Positions 11,597 to 23,823 of a DNA stretch of 64,000 bases are shown piece after piece. The position numbers and the translations under genes were made by a program. Location of the stretch: contig JANCIK010000005.1 of the NCBI GenBank assembly GCA_028532985.1, positions 3,168,501 to 3,232,500 of the forward strand. Reading direction: 5' to 3'. How positions within the stretch are numbered: the first letter of the stretch is position 1; each line of letters begins with the position of its first letter. Origin of the DNA: Stropharia rugosoannulata. Lineage: Eukaryota; Basidiomycota; Agaricomycetes; Agaricales; Strophariaceae. Below the pieces are notes generated by a model. The model did no database searches, had not been told where the DNA came from, and saw nothing but the letters and a program-made list of their open reading frames with translations.

Positions 11597-12954
11597 ATGA
11601 GTCTGAGCAACGTGACCATCTCAAGCGGCAACGATACATCGGCAATTACCTACGCCCCCGCCCTTTGCAACGGAGAAGGATGGTCTCTAGTTAAGACTGA
11701 TGACCTTTCTGGTTCGTATAGGACCTGCACACTGACCTCAAGAGGTGCTGCAGGGCCGTCAGTCAACTTTACTTTTACTGGTGAGTATTACAGTTTTGCT
11801 ATATCCCAGACTCGGTGCGCAGATAAACGACTTACTGATGATATACTCTATGTAGGTGTTTCCGTATACTACCTTGTCCCCTTTCTGGAAGGGCAATCCG
11901 TTAACCTTACCCTGGACGATGCTCAACCTGTCACTGTGAATCTTTCAAATGCGGCGGGCTCGGACTCTCCACCACCGTCGTTGGCACTGATAATGTGGAA
12001 TGCGACGGGCCTGGACAATTCACAACATATTCTACAATTAAATCCTTTGAATGGAAGTAAAACTCTCAGTGTTGGTTCTTTCATGTGAGTGCTCCTAGAT
12101 GTGTTGTGATAATATCTAAGAAGTCACTCCACTGCCGTAGTGTAAGCCAGCAGGCTGAGCCTATAGTATCTAGTACTGTGGCATCACCATTGGCTACCGG
12201 TCTTTCACCAGCTCTAGCAAGCGAGCTAGCTGCGTTGGGTCCCCCATCCCAATCTGCTAAGACAACTCGTGTGGCGATAGCCCTGGGAACTACATTTGGC
12301 GCACTCTCCTTCATCATATTTTTATTCATCTCCCTTTTCCTCTGGCGGCGCAACAACGCAGTGAGAAAAAGATATAGTTGGAATCGCCCCGTCCCCCCCA
12401 TCCGGTCGAGCATCAAACCCACCACAATCCAGAGCCTGCCACAGTCTCTGGAGTCGTTCCCCAGCCCCCAAACAACAGGGTCCAATATGCCCATGAACCC
12501 CATCGCGAGCGTTGAGCCCGGAGTATCTGTCCAAGAATTTGATGGGGACGAGCCAAGTGGCTCGAAAGGCTGGGTTTCCCCGGCGTTGTCCCACTCGCCC
12601 TTGGTCGCAAATAAGCCACCCTATGGCCACGACGACTCGCCCCCTGCTCCATCGGCCTATCACAAGCTCCAACCACTGCGCGCTCTCTCGGAGTCGGGCT
12701 CGGTGTCGGGGCACTCAGCGTTTGGGCAGGCACTCGTCTCGCGCAACACAACGGTCTCGTCGAGACTCGAGCCTGTGCGCGCGCCATCTGTTCAATCATA
12801 CACGCAGCGGAGTCCACCGCCACCGTTCTCGGAGACAGCCTATATAACTAATATGGCAGGTGGCACATCTGTATCGCGCAATACCACATTCAATTCGGCT
12901 CGTCTGGAGCCTGTTCGGCGGGGCAGTAGTACAACTCCAGTACCCGAGCGCTGA
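11597..12954 (+). CDS. Single-pass surface protein with N-glycosylation-rich ectodomain
   Basis: Exons 11597-11780, 11856-12084 and 12141-12954 are in phase (408 aa). The first 190 or so residues are beta-rich and carry several N-x-S/T sequons (for example SNVTISS, VNFTFT, VNLTLDD). A Ser/Ala linker leads to one transmembrane helix (about 235-260, IALGTTFGALSFIIFLFISLF) and a basic anchor (WRRNNAVRKR). The 150-residue tail is Ser/Pro-rich. The tail contains a duplicated motif, VSRNTTVSSRLEPVR and VSRNTTFNSARLEPVR. The layout matches a large agaricomycete family of membrane proteins with jelly-roll-like ectodomains. The gene at 19739-21073 has the same plan. No signal peptide is evident. Function unknown. 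Confidence 0.78.
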
Positions 12955-13296
12955 ACACCACAGCTTGTCCTTTCTCTTTCCTGAAGGTTGTTTTCAGAGG
13001 TCAATTTGCGGTCTCAATACAAACCCCCAGATATTTTGGGATGTTCTAGTCAAGACATTCGATAGCCTCCGAGATATGGAAGACGGATGGCTAAGGACAG
13101 GCAGTATGCATCCTGCGATACCCATTTACAGCTGTTCGCAACGTAGAAAGGTTGACTACGTTATATTTGGATCTATGGAACACTGTTTTTATCAGTTCAA
13201 CCGTTCGGTTTGTAATGTTAACCTTGCTTTCAACTTGCCGCTCTTTATTGCAGTAGTTTATAGTCGAATAATAGTTACCACCAACTATTCCATCAT
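12955..13296. other. Convergent 3' intergenic region
   Basis: A 342-bp gap between two genes that end toward each other. It presumably holds both 3' UTRs and polyadenylation sites. Nothing else seen. Confidence 0.5.
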
Positions 13297-14990
13297 CTAT
13301 CCTGGGTATATGTCCGCATGCCAATAAGAGGCAGATGGTTGGACCTGCGTCAGAGATTGCGCTTTCCCTCGAGCTCCGGCTGTCACAACCGGGATGCGTA
13401 TTGCGGCCAACTCCTGTGAGCTACTTGCCAGCTCGCGCCCATGCTTGTCTATGTGTAAGACAACCCGACAAGCAAGCAGTGCGTGAATGATGCGGGACAA
13501 ACTACATTACATTAATGCTTTCATCAACGACTGTTCTCCAGTTACAGTATTTAAAAATTATGCTCACAGAGAGAATACCAAGATGAGGTCAGACTTCCAT
13601 GATGAACCATAGTACCATAAGTGAGTGGAGATAACACATAGTATTCAAAATCGAATCTCACCGGAAAGGTTAATGTGACGATGATGTTGACAAGAGATAG
13701 CACTGTTTGGATTCAGCAACTCAATCATCGAGTCCCGTCGACAAGCCAGAGGAACTAACCAAAGAGATAAAGATAAAATACAACACCTGGACAAGAGTAC
13801 TCGGTTAGATAACTTGAACATATATTGAGGATATGCGAGCTTCACCGTCTCTGTGGATGACTCGCATAAAGCGCGAGCTGGTTCCAGCTCGATCTGCTGA
13901 TGGTTGGAAGTGCGATTATCTAGTGAGAGTCACAACTCACATAATTTAAATGTTGGAATAGCCATCAGTAAGAACATCACTAAGAAAATGGAAGATGTTC
14001 CTCAGCGTAGGGTAGATTATGTGCCAATGGCGAGCTCACCGGCATCGTAAAGCAAGAGTAGTGCCCAAGCAATAAACAAAATCGGACTTGTTCCAGTGGC
14101 ATAACAGCCTATATATGCGTTGCGAATATCTGGTTCGACTGACAGGCGGTAGGGATATTTAATACAGCTGAATTGGTAACGTACTTAGGAAGGAAGGGGC
14201 TTACACTCCAATTTCGTCAGGAATATGCCTGTGGCCACAAAAGCCCCTGCCCAGATAACGGTATAAAATATAGGCAGGGTGTACATCATGGCTCGGTTTT
14301 TTCTCCAAACGGCCCATGTGCGGATTGTCATGATCACTAATCAGCCAATGTTGCATGAGCATGAATGACCGTAACGTGAAACGGAAAATATAGCTACCCT
14401 CCCCAGCTCCCAACCCGAAAACAAAAAGTACTACACGTCACGGTATATGCGGTCAAGTTCCAAATGAGATGTAGAAAAAGATGGATTGGCTTACCAACGT
14501 TGGCCTTAAACAATGCACTGCATGTTAAGAACAGGTCCCCACGAATTCCCAAAACTTCATTGCTCTGTCAGTAGTGAATGAGAAGAGATATTCAATCGCA
14601 TAGCTCACGAGCAAGAACAATCCCTCCTTCAATCAACGCTGAGTATCTCGTTAACAGGTACATGAATTTCATTGGAGTCAACTTTGATATCCATATTGCA
14701 TGTATTTCTTGATCTAGCGTCAAAAGGGTATCGTAAAGCTAATAAAGACGTTATCGACGAGAAATATGTGGTAAAGATATCCACTTACTAGAATAGCGAT
14801 AGCCCCAGCTTTGGTTTATTATCGTTAATACACAATTTTGTGTGTCCTGAGACATGAACGTACCTCCTACATACTAAGCAGCAATGTTCAGATGAGTTTC
14901 TCCGACTTGAGTTAGTGTCACAAAAGTTTAACTCACAGAGACAACTCTCGTCCGCTGTATCGACACTGCGATCTCTGCGATACTTGTCAT
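13297..14990 (-). CDS. DUF6533-domain multi-pass membrane protein
   Basis: About a dozen small exons run from the ATG at 14990 to the TAG at 13297. The reconstructed protein carries the DUF6533 signature near the N-terminus (LLYDTLLTLDQEIHAIW, then TPMKFMYLLTRY). Conserved membrane segments follow: a GAGEVIMTIRTWAVWRKNR loop, GCYATGTSPILFIAWALLLL, FMRVIHRDGVVFYLYLF and a final RIIHALLACRVVLHI. About seven helices and a polar tail are predicted. Introns are 50-70 nt with standard GT-AG ends. The exception is the junction near 14605-14570, where no consensus donor keeps the frame (see findings). Proteins of this type are abundant in agaricomycetes. Their role is unknown; receptor-like topology is only an impression. 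Confidence 0.8.
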
Positions 14991-16077
14991 GGACTGAAGC
15001 GGGGATGCTGGGTCATAGCGACGGCGACTTTCTTTGGCTGCTTATCTGACAAATGCACTATAGTGGCCGACAGGCAGGGTCAGTTTTCAAATACCATAAG
15101 AGTCTGATTCGCTCTGTATCATATGTCCACCTATGGCCATGTGTAGGTGGGACGGACCCAGTCTTGGGATGTTCGGAAAACGACATATCTGCAGCTAACA
15201 TATAGCATCGTGCCATCCGCCGGCTATTTTTGTCGTAGAAAAGCCCTGAAAATGGAAAACGAAACTCGCAAGTCCAGCGAGGTCCAGCGAGGGGCAGAGT
15301 CGACAGCCGGTGATCGCATATATGGACTTGTGGCGTACATACTTAATCCGTAGAAATCTATAAAAACCTATGCACTCTAAGTAGATTCAAGCACATGGCA
15401 ATGGAGGGAAACTACCTCGCTGATCGCACAGAGGAATCATTGAGATTTCTTTCACTGTCCTGCCCGTAGAAGTCGACGGCGCCAAGTTTATAGAGATTTC
15501 GAGTCAGTAATGGGACAATATGAAGAGATGCACTCTCCAAGTGTGCGGCGCTGGAGTATAACAATTCTCAGAATACACACCAAGGACATTTGTCCATATA
15601 TCGTATATCTTTCGTCGAGGTGACGCGTCCTATGAGACGCACCCGCTGCGATCTGTTCCATCTCTTTTGTTTCTTCTTTTCCATCTGCCTATCGTGGTCT
15701 TGTAGACCAGGGTCTCCCGTATGCAGTCCCTGGTCTTCTCCGTCTTCTTCCGGGTCTCCATTATTGTTTGGCCCTGGCGGCTTTTCACAAGCTTTTTAAC
15801 AGCCTCCGTGCTACAGCCTGCTACACCCCGCCGTCTACAAACTTGTAAAAGGTATGTTGTGCTTATCCTATGAACAATTGCGGTAAGATGGAAGCAAGTT
15901 ACTGTTACAGGTGCAGCCAAGGCCTGACACGCTTATGCCGGCCCTGAAGCCGCACGTGGCATCTATCACGTTCGATCACAGAAACAGTCACATAGTCGTG
16001 ACATTAACTCGCGTGCAACTCAATTGCGACTGTTGTGCGACTGCCTAGAGTGCTTTTAAACTTCCCAGAAGTCCAGC
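14991..16077. promoter_or_regulatory. Divergent intergenic region, 1.1 kb, with a nested inverted repeat
   Basis: The region lies between the divergently transcribed DUF6533 and Dpb11-like genes and must contain both promoters. It holds a nested inverted repeat at 15695-15736. No coding sequence is supported. Confidence 0.5.
15695..15736. repeat. Nested inverted repeat
   Basis: TGGTCT at 15695-15700 pairs with AGACCA at 15704-15709. The longer arm AGACCAGGG at 15704-15712 also pairs perfectly with CCCTGGTCT at 15728-15736. The middle arm can therefore form two alternative hairpins. Confidence 0.8.
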
Positions 16078-19000
16078 ATGCGGCGCAGGGGGAACAAATC
16101 TTTCAAGGTGACTATCACCCCTACTTGTTGTAATTTAATTCTAATACGTCCAAGGTGCCTAATGTGAAACTCCGGCCAGCAGACAAGGGCGCATACGCGC
16201 AACCGATTTCAGAAAGCTGCTGGGCACAAGACACACAAGTAGACAGCGACGATACGGTATTTTATGACCACTGCCCGCGACCACTTAAAGGAATAGCTAT
16301 ATGCGCGACAGGGGTGCCGGACAAGGTGTGTATTCAAAGAGCAGTAAGGTAATAGCTTACGGAGATGATGATATCAGCCTACGTTATTTAAACAAGCTGT
16401 GGAACTCGGCGCGACGTGCACACCAGCTTTCACGGATCGCGTAACTCATCTTATTGCAGTGGATCATGGAGGTGCCAAGTACATGGTGAGTTTTCGATGC
16501 GGCAGTCAATCTCCTTTCTCATGTGGCAACAGTGTGCACTCGAGCGCAAGATACCGATCGTCAAGCCTTCTTGGATAACGGAGAACTATCAAGTATGGCT
16601 TAGAGGAGATGACGCGGATGCCATGCAGGTATGCTTATATGAGATACTATATGAAATCCATCTAAATAGTTATAGAACGTTGAAGAACACAGGCTTCCTA
16701 TATTCTCTGGTGTGGTCCTATGTCCCTCTGGTATCAGCGACATCACGCGCCGGACGCAAATCAGCAAGCTACTGAAGAAACACGACGGGACTTACTTGAA
16801 GGATCTGGAGCGTCCGGTACGCGTAACACACCTGCTATGCTCAGGTGACGAGGAAACGGAAAAAATGCGGTATGCTGAGAAATTCAACTCCAGGGGGGAA
16901 GCCAGGATTCACTTGGTCTGGGAAGAGTGGTTCTGGGATTCTCTCGATTTCGGTGGAAGGTTTGACGAGGCCAAGTATCAAGTTAGGCGTCCGCGTCCAG
17001 CTAGGAAAACAATAGCAGAAAGTGAGCAAACTTCCTATTTATGTTAGTTAAAGCTAATACAGTACGTAGCCTGCAACACTTCCTTTCCACCGTCATCCAC
17101 AAACGTGTCCCAACACGACGAAGCCCTATCTCCTTCTCAGCTCCAGCCTGCACAGCTCATGGATGTAGACCCGGAAGAAGAGCCTGCGGTGCTCAACGTG
17201 CTCCCTGACGTCACCCTTCAATTATGGGGCGGCCTTCTCGAACGACGCGGCTACCAGATCACAGACGGCGAAGTTATACTCAGCCCATCTAAAATAGGTG
17301 AAACCCCTCGAAAAACAGCCCTCCCCGACCCTGTCTCGCCCGTGGGGCTAAAATTTGGCGCGGCGCGCAGCGTGATATCTACCGTCCGACGTTCCAACTC
17401 ATTCGCACCTGCTGTCCCTGCAGCAGATGTTAATCCCAACCGACAGCTCCCATTCAGGCGCACTGCCACTGCGGCTGCTGTATTCGGAGGACATTCCTCA
17501 CAAGCGGGGCCCAGCAAACCGAAAGGTGACTCTCCGAAGAACCCCCAACTGCCGCAGAATGTCAGGGAGAATGCGTCAAGTTCTACGGTTTCTAGTTCGT
17601 CTACGCCTCCTCAGATTTTCAAGGGAAAGAAGGTCCGTGCTCTGGGCGAAGCTAAGGGTGTGGTTGTGAGAAACGCCGTTGAACAATTGGGGGGTACAAT
17701 GGCGATCCAGGAAGATGAAGTGGTAGACTTCATTGTCGTCCGACTGGTGACGTATGTATCCCCCAGAACTAGTTTGAGGTGCCTTGTTCACGTATCATCT
17801 GTAGGGGCAGCAAGCTGTACAAAATGGAGGATGACGAGCAGCTCAGAGAGAAGTACCGTACGGACTGTTGGCTGGAGCAATGCATATATGAAGACCGGAT
17901 TTGCGCTCCCGAAGAGCATGTCTCGTTCACCCCATTAAATATTGATTTGCCAGTTGCTGGTAAGTCAATTAAATCATATTGTTCAGAGCGATAGTAATTT
18001 GGCTGTTCACTCTAGGTGCAGAATCCGTCGTGATGTCAATATCTGGATTCGAGCAATCTGAAGCTCATGCTCTGAAACGCCTTTTCCGAGCCCTTGGGAT
18101 CACACTTGCCAGTACCTTCAGCCGTCATTCGACCCATCTTTTGTGTCCTTCCGGTACAGGGCTCAAATTCGAAAAAGCCCGCGAATGGAACGTTCCTGTT
18201 ATCAACGTGCAATGGGTGGCTGCCATGGCGTCTTCCGGCGTTATTCCCCAAGTGCATGACTATCTGGTTAACGGCTCTTTTGTGCCTCCCCGGATTGAAC
18301 CAGCAAAAGTTGACGTCAAGGGTAAGGGCAAAGCGGTTGATAGAGGGTATCCCAACAGCCCCTCCGCCTATACGGGTCACAATATGGATGTCGAAGATGA
18401 TATGTATATGGACGATGCACCCGACGGTATGTCTTGATTAGGCTTGACGTTTTAACATTGTTTAACTTACTCCAGTCAAAGTTCAAGGCGTCAAGTCCAA
18501 TATCCGAGCAGAGCAGCAGTCCGAGGCACATAAGCCCCTCCAGCGCGAATCGACGATCCTCCTTCCCGACCCACCCGATCACGGGCGACACTCATTTGGG
18601 AAGCCAAATCATACTCTGGAAGGTTCCTCGTCATATATTTATCACCCCTCTTCTATACCCACCCCCACATCCTCGGTCTTTGGCACGCCCGCACGCGGCG
18701 CGCCCTTTCGTCAAGACTCTGTCCTCTCGAACAATGATTTCGGTGACGGGGACATCACACACGAAACGTTTGACTTTGCTGCCTCCTTTGCGCGCCGTCA
18801 GAAAATCGATGGGGCGCGCGTGCCTTCGTCGACCTCCCCGTCCCCGATCAAAGTTCCTCTGCAGCGGAGCAGCAGTCGCGCGTCTCTGTCCCCGGTAAAA
18901 ATAGACTGCGAGGCGACAAAGGCGCTGCAGGAGAGCATCACAAGCTTGCTGGGTAAGCGACCGCTGCCGGAGAGCGAAGAAGTAGGTGCGGTCCCGATCG

Positions 19001-19480
19001 CGCCAGCCAACGACTCGGGGCCGAGGAACGGGAAGCGGGCCAGGCCACAGCGAACCAAGGTCAGTCGGCAAATGCTGCACTAAATATCACGGCCGATTAA
19101 CTTTCTTTCTGCAGGCTCAATCCCGGCAAGCTTCTGATGCACAAATTGGGGAGCACACTACAGCGCGCCATTCGCCTGCGGTATCCCCACAGCATGATTC
19201 CGCCTCCGGCCGTGACAAAGTTAGGGAAAATAATGGCTTGGACGCTTACGTGGATGATTTGAACGTGCACGATGAGAGTATGCGGGTGATGTATGAGGAT
19301 CCGGGGCAGCGCGATGAAAAGAAGCGGCTGTTGAACTTACTAAAAGGACAATCCGGCTCCTCGGCAGGAGCCAGGGTAGGGGACGGGGAGATAGAGTCCG
19401 AGACTTTATCGACGCCCAGTAGCTCAAAGGAGCTCGAGCGGAAGACAAGAAGGAGTATTCGCATTGCCAGCTGTTCGTGA
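16078..19480 (+). CDS. DPB11: Dpb11/Rad4/TopBP1-family BRCT scaffold protein
   Basis: Ten exons are in exact phase: 16078-16107, 16155-16325, 16378-16485, 16533-16628, 16676-17021, 17070-17751, 17805-17959, 18016-18426, 18476-19059 and 19115-19480 (982 aa). Four BRCT repeats are readable. BRCT1 covers about 48-125 (LKGIAICATG to PSWITENY). BRCT2 covers about 140-235 (FSGVVLCPSG to LVWEEWFWDSL). BRCT3 covers about 420-515 (FKGKKVRALGEAKG to DCWLEQCIYED). BRCT4 covers about 535-640 (MSISGFEQSEAHALKRLF to INVQWVAAMASSG). The C-terminal third is disordered and basic/Ser-rich and ends RKTRRSIRIASCS. In fission and budding yeast this scaffold binds CDK-phosphorylated replication factors to fire origins and activates ATR/Rad3 checkpoint signalling in the nucleus. 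The length and two-pair BRCT layout fit. Confidence 0.9.
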
Positions 19481-19738
19481 CATTTATTGCGTTGGACATC
19501 TGAATTAGGATAATTTTTCTATTTTTGGTATCAGATTCTATCCCACATGTACGTTGTATTTCTGAATATTATATAAATTCTATTTGGTATAGTACGACAG
19601 TCATATTGAATGATTTATTCGTTACAAAGTGCAAACCTCTCAATGTACTATCATACCATGAATTCCTACTACTAAGTACACTGAACATATTAATATACAT
19701 AGTCTTCAATATACATAGGCGGCTGACTCCAAGTTAAT

Positions 19739-21073
19739 TCATGTTGACAGCGATGCGTCTTTATTCGCGTATTGGGTTGGTGAAAGTGGGAAGTCATTAG
19801 CAGTTGAAAAGCCAGGTCCAGTTCGGAAAGGATAGTCTGTTATTTTATTAAAAATGGAAAACCGTGTACTAGATTAATTACTTACTGAAACTGCGCCTCC
19901 GACTGGTATTCTTCCTCTTCATCCGCAGGAAACAGTCAAATGCGACAAAGCTGAGCACAAGGAGTCCAACTCCACCCAGAACTCCACCAACAATGTCCCC
20001 AACACGACTTTTTCTACTATGCGTGGTGTCGGTGACCGAAGGTGCGCTGGTAGGGGAAAAGGTTATGTAGTCAAAGACGAATGTTAAATTCTGGGTATCC
20101 ACTATGTCAACGACCAGTGTATGTGTGCCATCCGAGGTGGCATTAGCGATGCCTTGGTAGTATTGGAAGTTCGGCTGCACAGCGCCAAGTTTAAAGTTTT
20201 GGTCGTCGGATGTCACATCGAAACCCATGGGCGTCTCAGTTCCATCGAGAGTAAATGTGAGATTGATAAATCCTAGACTTCTCCAGTCGAATATCCCGAA
20301 CACGGTCAAGGTGCCTGTTGTCGGAATGCATATCTATCAGCCCATCCATTTTCTTTTTACTTCCTCGTGTACTGACCGTCTCCCACGAAGCTGTAGTTAA
20401 AGCTGGATCCCACTGTATTCGATTCATGAGTAGAGTTTCCATACGGCAGTATGGTGCTATTGGTTCCAGATTCTGCGTCGAAATTGGCGCTACCGGTGTC
20501 CGTCCAGTTCAGCGCACTGTATGTGACACCCGAGCCGTTGTCGTCCACGATAAGAGTTTGGTTATTTTCAACTACACTGCTGAGGGGGATGCCTGTCGTG
20601 ATAACAGCATAGTCTATGGACACAGGGAAGTCGATACCAGAAAGAGATATGCTATGCGGTCCTTCGGACAGAGCCGGCGACTGATACCATTGCTTGTACG
20701 AAGGATTGAGGTCACCGTAGCCTGTCTGGTATGCCACCCCTCCATCAATGGAAACCATATATGTTTGCGATAAGTCATTGATAGGTATTGCGGAGGTACC
20801 GAAAATCGCAATTGAAGTTCCTATTTACTGGCGTTACGTTGTATCGAGAATCATAGTAATTATCTTACCATTGAAATCTATATCCACGAAAGTTGCATTA
20901 TTGTTTGTAATATTTAATCGTGCATGACATGTAGCTTGGTAGAATATAAATGAGGGATCAAGCCCAAATGTGAAATTGTCTGCAAGAAACTGAGATATAT
21001 CATTGTTGAAAGAAAAAACGTCGGTGTCGGCGTCGTCAACGATCAAGGAAAGCTGTGTGCTAGAAGTCGTCAT
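19739..21073 (-). CDS. Single-pass surface protein with two beta-rich, glycosylated repeats
   Basis: Four exons are in phase: 21073-20869, 20820-20377, 20314-19886 and 19836-19739 (391 aa). An apparent stop at 19880-19878 lies inside the last intron (donor GTAAGT at 19885). Splicing adds a 33-residue tail ending in DASLST. The ectodomain has two similar units, each running from an IVDD-type start to a G-T-x-x-x-x-F-G turn (GTSIAIFGTS and GTLTVFGIFDW), with about a dozen N-x-S/T sites. It ends in one transmembrane helix (about 322-346, VGGVLGGVGLLVLSFVAFDCF) and a short basic tail. The repeat layout resembles the galactose-binding-like ectodomains common in agaricomycete surface proteins; no ligand is known. 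Confidence 0.8.
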
Positions 21074-21672
21074 TGAAAGTACAGTGCCTTATCAGTCCAG
21101 AGCACTACCTTTATATACGAACTATTATTACATGGCACAATTACCCACTATGCGGGATTTTTTTGCAGTGCACATCTGCTTCCTTTCACAGGGATGTCAT
21201 ACCTCTAATACATTCAGTGGTTGGGCGTGACCGGGTGGTATGGCCGCTGTCCGAATGGTTGACGCACGTAGTGCGGTGCAGACGCGGTGGAACTCCCTCG
21301 GGATTAAACTATTTTTATGAAAACAAGGTTCATCATACAACATAGTGGAGTGCTTTGGCCAGTATCCTCGCATAATGCTCCGGATATCTTTCGAAAGCGA
21401 GGATGCATGATGCCCGGTGGAGGAAATGACACTGCGTTCTGTATTAGCGTACTCTCAGAAAGAAATAGCGGGAACCATATTGGACAGGCTGTACATAAAA
21501 GGTATAACACTCATTTGGACCATAATATTAATACCACCCAAAGATTGATATTTGGCCGTCGGAGAGCACCGTCCAGGCCCGGGAGCGATAGCGAACTCGT
21601 CGTATCGTTCTGTTATGAGTTACAGGCAAAATGGTGTGCCAACAAGGATACCGAAGTACTAGATTCTTAACA
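21074..21672. other. Intergenic, 0.6 kb
   Basis: Upstream region of the surface-protein gene and 3' flank of the lipase gene. A 117-codon plus-strand open frame (21317-21670) has no recognisable similarity and is not annotated. Confidence 0.5.
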
Positions 21673-23024
21673 TTAAACGTGCAATGCAGTGCACAGATAG
21701 GAATAAAAACCTACATTTGTATGTGCTCTGTTAATGCCTTGCGAGGGTACGGATGACGATCCGTTGGGGTCTTCACCTTCTGGGTTACATTTCAGTGTAG
21801 TTTCCGGTGACGGCGGACTCTTATATTGCCAGTATTCGATCCCTATTTGACAATACGACCGGTGAGAACTGTGAGCAGGCCAGATTCATTGCTGCATACC
21901 ATGATGATGATAACCCAGTTCTCTTGGAATAAGTGTAGGTACTCTGCACCAATAGTCACATCAGCTGTGTCGAGAGGTAGATGATCTTGATGAACTACCC
22001 ATCGTTTCCATGAACCACTGACGCACCATCATTATTTTATCATAAGGAGTACAACAGGCTTAAAAATCACCTCTAAACGCATTCTCTTTGAATGATGCAT
22101 TCACATAGTCAGAGAAAATCTTGTTCTGTGCATAATGCGCAGCGGTCAATGGGAGCACATGTTGATAGGAAAGAATACCAACCCCGGTTCTGGGTGCTCC
22201 GAAGGAGTACGTTCGTACTTGGCTGATGCATAAAAAAAGCTACTAAGTGCCATGATCTCCCCTATGAAGCAGAAGAACCCACTGGTCAAGGTTAAGTTGC
22301 AAGGATATAGCTGCTAGTAACGCAACTGATCCACCTAGGGAATGACCCGTAGTCACTAAAGAATAGTCTGGATGCCGGGACAGCTGATCTCCAATTGCGA
22401 GGAGAACTTCAGGCCCAATCGAGTTCCATCTGAAAGGCGCGAGCATTAAATAAAATACGAACGAGATTGATAAATGTCAGCCTCACGCAATGAGGAAACC
22501 GCTGTGAACTCTTGCTCCCGCTACTAAGATTAGTATCCGTAGTACCCAGTATGATATGATAAAACTCACAAGGTAGTTTAACTCCCGGAGCTAAACAAGG
22601 AACCAAAGCTATTTGCGCATCAATGAGGATATCTAGGACAGATGCACTGCAAAAGAAAATTTGAGCATCAGCGAGTAATGGAAAGAGGATGGTTTGTACC
22701 TCCCCCTAAGAGCAAGAACTATTTCTTTGCGGTTTGAATCGCGTGCTATAAATCCCTGGATATCAGTCAGAGGATTTGAAAGCTGTCGCCGAAAGCCCCT
22801 AATCAATGTATATTCGTCACTCATATGAGTTTGTCAAAACCTCTATGACTAGTGTGTTTCCATTCGGGCGGGGACACAGGAGACTGTAGGCCGATGTTGC
22901 ATACTTGAAATAGTAGACAAGATCCTGGTATAGGTCTAGGCCGCATATTGTTCAAAAATAACACTTCGGAGGCAGTTGGCGGTTTCTTCGTACCGCTCGA
23001 AATTGGTGATGGTGTGTTCGACAT
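21673..23024 (-). CDS. Class 3 (alpha/beta hydrolase) lipase
   Basis: Eleven short exons, all GT-AG and in exact phase, give 265 residues: 23024-22994, 22935-22841, 22782-22700, 22646-22570, 22523-22487, 22429-22283, 22222-22183, 22125-22071, 22017-21999, 21943-21900 and 21842-21673. Conserved fungal lipase-3 segments appear in order: DLYQDLVYYFKYATSAY, DIQGFIARDSNRKEIVLALRG, the nucleophile elbow TTGHSLGGSVALLAA, VRTYSFGAPRTGN, NDGVPTLIPRELGYHHHGIEYW and CNPEGEDPN. The triad is probably the Ser of GHSLGG, the Asp of NDGVPT and a His of YHHHG. Secreted relatives carry a signal peptide, but here the frame is closed by a stop just above the ATG and none is seen. It is head to head with the esterase at 23824. 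Confidence 0.86.
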
Positions 23025-23823
23025 AGGTCAGATTGGTCAAAAATTTCGATAGTGTAGATGTCGACGATAACTTCAATGCGTAGATGTGTCGTCAAGCTCA
23101 GATAGAGAAGCAAAGTAAAGTGAGTCTGACATGATGAAGGCTGCAGCAAGAGTGGTCACTTGATGCCGCCGACTGAACTCTGACTTTAAGCGGAGCCTAA
23201 AAACACCTAGTTCTGTTCTTCCTATCCACCACTTTGCCGCCACATCGAAATCACATTTGTTCGAGTCCTCTACGCGAACGCCACGTAAAGTGCTTTCCGA
23301 GTCTGGCATGCGACAAGTTGAATATTAGCCTGTGGTCCTATGCTCTGTAATTAATCTTATCCGTTGAAATCAATAGGAGATCAATCGCTGGCCGGTTCAA
23401 GCTGAAGTATTGCGCGTTTATCCTAGTTCGATACTCAACGGAGAAGTGAAAGTTGTTTGCAGAGACTGTAGCCTCCCGTATATACAATGTCACGCAGGCA
23501 GAACCAGGAGCGGTAGAATTCCGGATCCGGCCCTTGTGCGGGCGGTACTGCAAATCATCAGACCTTGAATTTAACAGCTTCAATTTCATAATCAGCGTTA
23601 ATCCAATCACAATCCTTGCACAGGTCTTCTTCGCGGATGACGAGGCATAACCACCTGGCGACGGCTTACTTGCACTGGAGGTGCATCTTTTGGGCTGCCT
23701 CAGCATATGCCTGACGCGCGGGCCGTTCACTGGATGCTGAATATAAAAACGGTCGAAGTCGACGTGGTGACTAGTGGAACGCGTGCCCCATCCACACCAC
23801 CTTCGTTGAAATACCAGGTCACT
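23025..23823. promoter_or_regulatory. Divergent region between lipase and esterase genes
   Basis: About 800 bp separates the two outward-facing start codons of the lipase and the carboxylesterase and must contain both promoters. Open frames on both strands here show no similarity. If the lipase has a signal-peptide exon it would have to lie here, but none was found. Confidence 0.5.
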
